Shown here: piece after piece, positions 61,662-64,000 of the stretch | Layout: every line of letters begins with the position of its first letter | Numbering within the stretch: position 1 is the stretch's first letter | DNA from: Pseudomonas peli | GTDB taxonomy: Bacteria > Pseudomonadota > Gammaproteobacteria > Pseudomonadales > Pseudomonadaceae | Direction of reading: 5' to 3' | NCBI RefSeq assembly: GCF_900099645.1 | Contig: NZ_FMTL01000003.1 | Span: 310,001-374,000, forward strand | Length of the DNA stretch: 64,000 bases | Notes under the pieces: model-generated | What the model was told of the DNA's origin: nothing | The model's database searches: none | What the model saw: the letters and a program-made list of their open reading frames with translations, nothing else | Translations under genes and position numbers: made by a program

Positions 61662-64000
61662 ATGCAATGGATCTTCATGCTGGTGGGGTTGGTGCTCGGG
61701 GCGTTGGCGGATGAGACGCTGACGGCGTCACTGCTGGGCGCTCTGATAGGTTTGGGCCTTGGCCAGGCGCTCAAACTGCAGGGTTTGGCGCGCGAGAATG
61801 CTGCGCTGACAGCGCAGCTCAAGGCGTTTTCGCAGCGCTTCGAGCAAGGTACTGCGGCGCTGTATGAGCGCTTGCTCAAGTTGGAGCAGGCTGCCACGCC
61901 AGCTGCCGAGGCACCGCCTGTTTCGGAACCGATCAGCTCCGTTGCCGAGCCTGCACCTGAACCTATCGGCAGTGCCCAAGCGGCCCAGCCTGAACTGGAT
62001 TGGACCCTGGATTTTGTCCTGCCCGAGCCTGCTCCTGAGCCTGTCGCACCCATGCAGGCTACGGCCGAACTGGCCGCCGCGCCGATCAAGCCGCCTCCCG
62101 CTAAGCCATGGAAACCTGTCGAACCGCGTCAGCCAACGCTGCTGGAGCGAGGCTTTACTGCGGCGAAGGACTGGCTGCTGGGCGGCAATACGGTGCTGCG
62201 CGTCGGTGTGGTGCTGTTGTTTCTCGGCCTGGCCTTCCTGCTGCGCTACGCCACCGAAGGTGTGGTGGTGCCGGTGGAATTTCGCTACGCCAGTGTCGCC
62301 GCCAGTGCGGTGGCCTTGCTCGGCCTCGGTTGGTGGTTGCGTCTGCGTAACCCAAACTATGCCCTGATGCTGCAAGGCACCGGCGTTGCCGTGCTGTATC
62401 TGACGGTGTTTGCCGCGATGCGCTTACACCCGCTGTTGGATCCTGGCGTGGCGCTGGGTCTGCTGGTGCTGGTCACGGTTTTTTCGGCGATTCTGGCGCT
62501 CAAACAGGATGCCCTGGGCCTTGCGGCTGCAGCGGCTCTGGGCGGTTTCGCCGCGCCGATCCTGACCAGCACCGGCAGCGGCAACCATGTGGCGCTGTTC
62601 AGCTATTTCGCCCTGCTCAATGCCGGGATCTTTGCCATTGCCTGGTTCAAGGCCTGGCGGCTGCTCAACCTGATCGGCTTTGTCGGCACCTTCGGCATCG
62701 GCTTCGCCTGGGGCATCCGCTCCTATAAGCCAGAGCTGCTGTGGAGCACTGAGCCGTTCCTGATTCTGTTCTTCCTGATGTATGTGGCCATCGGCCTGCT
62801 GTTTGCCCGGCGCAAGCTGCGTGAAGCCCTGGATGCGCCCGAGAACCCTGATGAACTGCTGCGCTGGGCGGCACGTAAAGGCGACTACATCGACGCCACC
62901 GTGCTGTTCGGCCCGCCGCTGGTGGGCTTTGGTCTGCAGTTCGCCCTGGTGCAGCACATCGAGTTTGCCGCAGCGTTCAGTGCGTTGGCGCTTGGGCTTT
63001 TCTATTTAGTGCTGGCGCGGCTGCTGGTCGGTCGCAGCGGTGATCGTGCCGTGTTGCTGGTGGAAACCTGCCTCGCGTTGGGCGTGGTATTCGGCAGTTT
63101 GGCGATTCCCTTGGGCCTTGATGCGCGCTGGACTTCGGCCGCCTGGGCGGTGGAAGGCGCGGGCATCTTCTGGCTCGGCCTGCGCCAGCAACGCAGCCTG
63201 GCACGGGCATTCGCCCTGCTGCTGCAGATGGGCGCGGCGCTGGCGTTCGTCATCGGCTTACGTGGCGGTGAACTGACGCTGCTGGACGGTGCGCCGCTGG
63301 GTGCGTTGATGCTCGGCGTGGCTTTGCTGTTCAGCTACTGGCAGCTGCGCCAGAACACGCAATACGCCAGCAGCTGGGAGGTGCGCGGATTGCCGGTACT
63401 GGCCTGCGCCGGGCTGGCCTTTCTCTATCTGCTTGCACCACTGCTGTTTGCCGCCCAGGGCACGGCGATCAGCTGGGCGCTGGCCGGCTTGCTGACGCTG
63501 TGGCTGGGCTTGCGTATTCAGGCACGGAGCTTTCTGTTCAGCGCCTTTGCCGTGCAATTGCTAGGTGGTGTGGTGTTTATGCTGGACATGGCCGGCAATG
63601 CGGCCACCGGCATGGGCGGCTTCTCTGCTGGTTGGCAGGGCTTGCTGACTTCGTCCTTGATCGGTTTCGGCCTGATCGCAGGCATGCTGCTGGCCGCGCG
63701 TGATCCGCAGGTGGGTAACGACCGTCGTCTGCTGCGCGGGCTATCCGTGGTGCTGCTGGTGGGTCTGGTGTTCCTAAATCTGGCGGTGCTGTTCGTCCTA
63801 CCCTGGGCCACGGCGAGCGCGGTGTGGGGCGGTAGCGGGCTGCTGATCATCTGGCTCAGTTTGCATCTGCAGCAGCGCGCCAGCTTTATCTTCGGTCTGC
63901 TGTTGCAGGTGCTGGCGGGACTGGTGTTCCTTGCAGTCAGCCCGCTGCTGTTCGGCCAGCTATCGGCCGAGGGCATTCGCCCACTGGCGCATATGGATTT
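61662..64000 (+). CDS. DUF2339 multi-pass membrane protein (cut by window edge)
   Basis: At least 779 residues, open to the window end. An N-terminal hydrophobic segment is followed by a coiled coil (about 40-75) and a Pro/Ala/Glu-rich linker (75-150). Then a long series of transmembrane helices begins at VLRVGVVLLFLGLAFLLRY, with FRYASVAASAVALLGLGWWL, GTGVAVLYLTVFAAMRL and AALGGFAAPILTSTGSGNHV as DUF2339 signatures. Function unknown; cell-envelope location. The ATG at 61662 follows AGGA. Confidence 0.9.
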   Translation, partial: MQWIFMLVGLVLGALADETLTASLLGALIGLGLGQALKLQGLARENAALTAQLKAFSQRFEQGTAALYERLLKLEQAATPAAEAPPVSEPISSVAEPAPEPIGSAQAAQPELDWTLDFVLPEPAPEPVAPMQATAELAAAPIKPPPAKPWKPVEPRQPTLLERGFTAAKDWLLGGNTVLRVGVVLLFLGLAFLLRYATEGVVVPVEFRYASVAASAVALLGLGWWLRLRNPNYALMLQGTGVAVLYLTVFAAMRLHPLLDPGVALGLLVLVTVFSAILALKQDALGLAAAAALGGFAAPILTSTGSGNHVALFSYFALLNAGIFAIAWFKAWRLLNLIGFVGTFGIGFAWGIRSYKPELLWSTEPFLILFFLMYVAIGLLFARRKLREALDAPENPDELLRWAARKGDYIDATVLFGPPLVGFGLQFALVQHIEFAAAFSALALGLFYLVLARLLVGRSGDRAVLLVETCLALGVVFGSLAIPLGLDARWTSAAWAVEGAGIFWLGLRQQRSLARAFALLLQMGAALAFVIGLRGGELTLLDGAPLGALMLGVALLFSYWQLRQNTQYASSWEVRGLPVLACAGLAFLYLLAPLLFAAQGTAISWALAGLLTLWLGLRIQARSFLFSAFAVQLLGGVVFMLDMAGNAATGMGGFSAGWQGLLTSSLIGFGLIAGMLLAARDPQVGNDRRLLRGLSVVLLVGLVFLNLAVLFVLPWATASAVWGGSGLLIIWLSLHLQQRASFIFGLLLQVLAGLVFLAVSPLLFGQLSAEGIRPLAHMD

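Overview
The window comes from a gamma-proteobacterium of the genus Pseudomonas. Codon use is GC-rich, and the gene order runs through blocks familiar from P. aeruginosa in almost the same sequence: dctB, rml genes, a polar amino-acid ABC transporter, yggX-mutY-asmA, hisBHAF, ctpA-envC-gpmI, rhodanese-grxC-secB-trmL, ntrBC, glnA-thiI-typA. The species cannot be fixed from the sequence alone. Two copies of a structured intergenic repeat point to a lineage that carries that repeat family.

Layout. 1-2162: the start of a DctB-type sensor kinase, divergent from a chemoreceptor. 2159-5500: the dTDP-L-rhamnose operon rmlBACD. 5595-10730: tRNA-Thr, a methyltransferase, a four-gene polar amino-acid ABC importer and tRNA-Phe, both tRNAs with visible promoters and terminators. 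10770-14386: yggX, mutY and an AsmA-like gene, overlapping head to tail. 14763-17864: histidine genes hisB, hisH, a DUF2164 gene, hisA, hisF. 18077-21857: an orphan Stealth-type sugar-phosphate transferase and three tandem orphan solute-binding proteins. 21937-28540: envelope and housekeeping genes. 29074-45887: an MSHA-type IV pilus locus on one strand, ending in a mosaic MshQ-like tip adhesin. 45943-57116: ntrBC, two DUF4124 proteins, glnA, thiI, typA and a CptA-type phosphoethanolamine transferase. 57186-61428: a polyamine cluster (binding protein, cupin, FAD oxidase, AraC-type regulator) and a YkgJ-type protein. 61662-end: a truncated DUF2339 membrane protein.

How the parts work together. 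Nitrogen control is written into the DNA. glnA has a -24/-12 promoter with two NtrC sites at about -138 and -107. ntrB has an NtrC palindrome over its probable -35 region. A third -24/-12 promoter with NtrC-like sites lies at 28602-28753 and points at a short leftward transcript, probably the counterpart of the NtrC-dependent small RNA NrsZ. In P. aeruginosa NrsZ lies beside ntrC; here the 17-kb MSHA locus separates the two. The MSHA locus carries the platform (mshI, N- and O-like proteins, mshK, secretin mshL, mshM, mshN), a motor ATPase MshE with a c-di-GMP-binding type N-terminus, mshG, mshF, two major-type pilins, minor pilins and the adhesin.

The most unusual feature is the end of the MSHA locus. 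A 79-codon fragment with a signal peptide and a typical MshQ-like beginning stops abruptly. It is followed by a full-length MshQ-like gene whose first two thirds are AT-richer and carry different ligand-binding domains. This looks like replacement of an adhesin tip, with the old N-terminus left behind.
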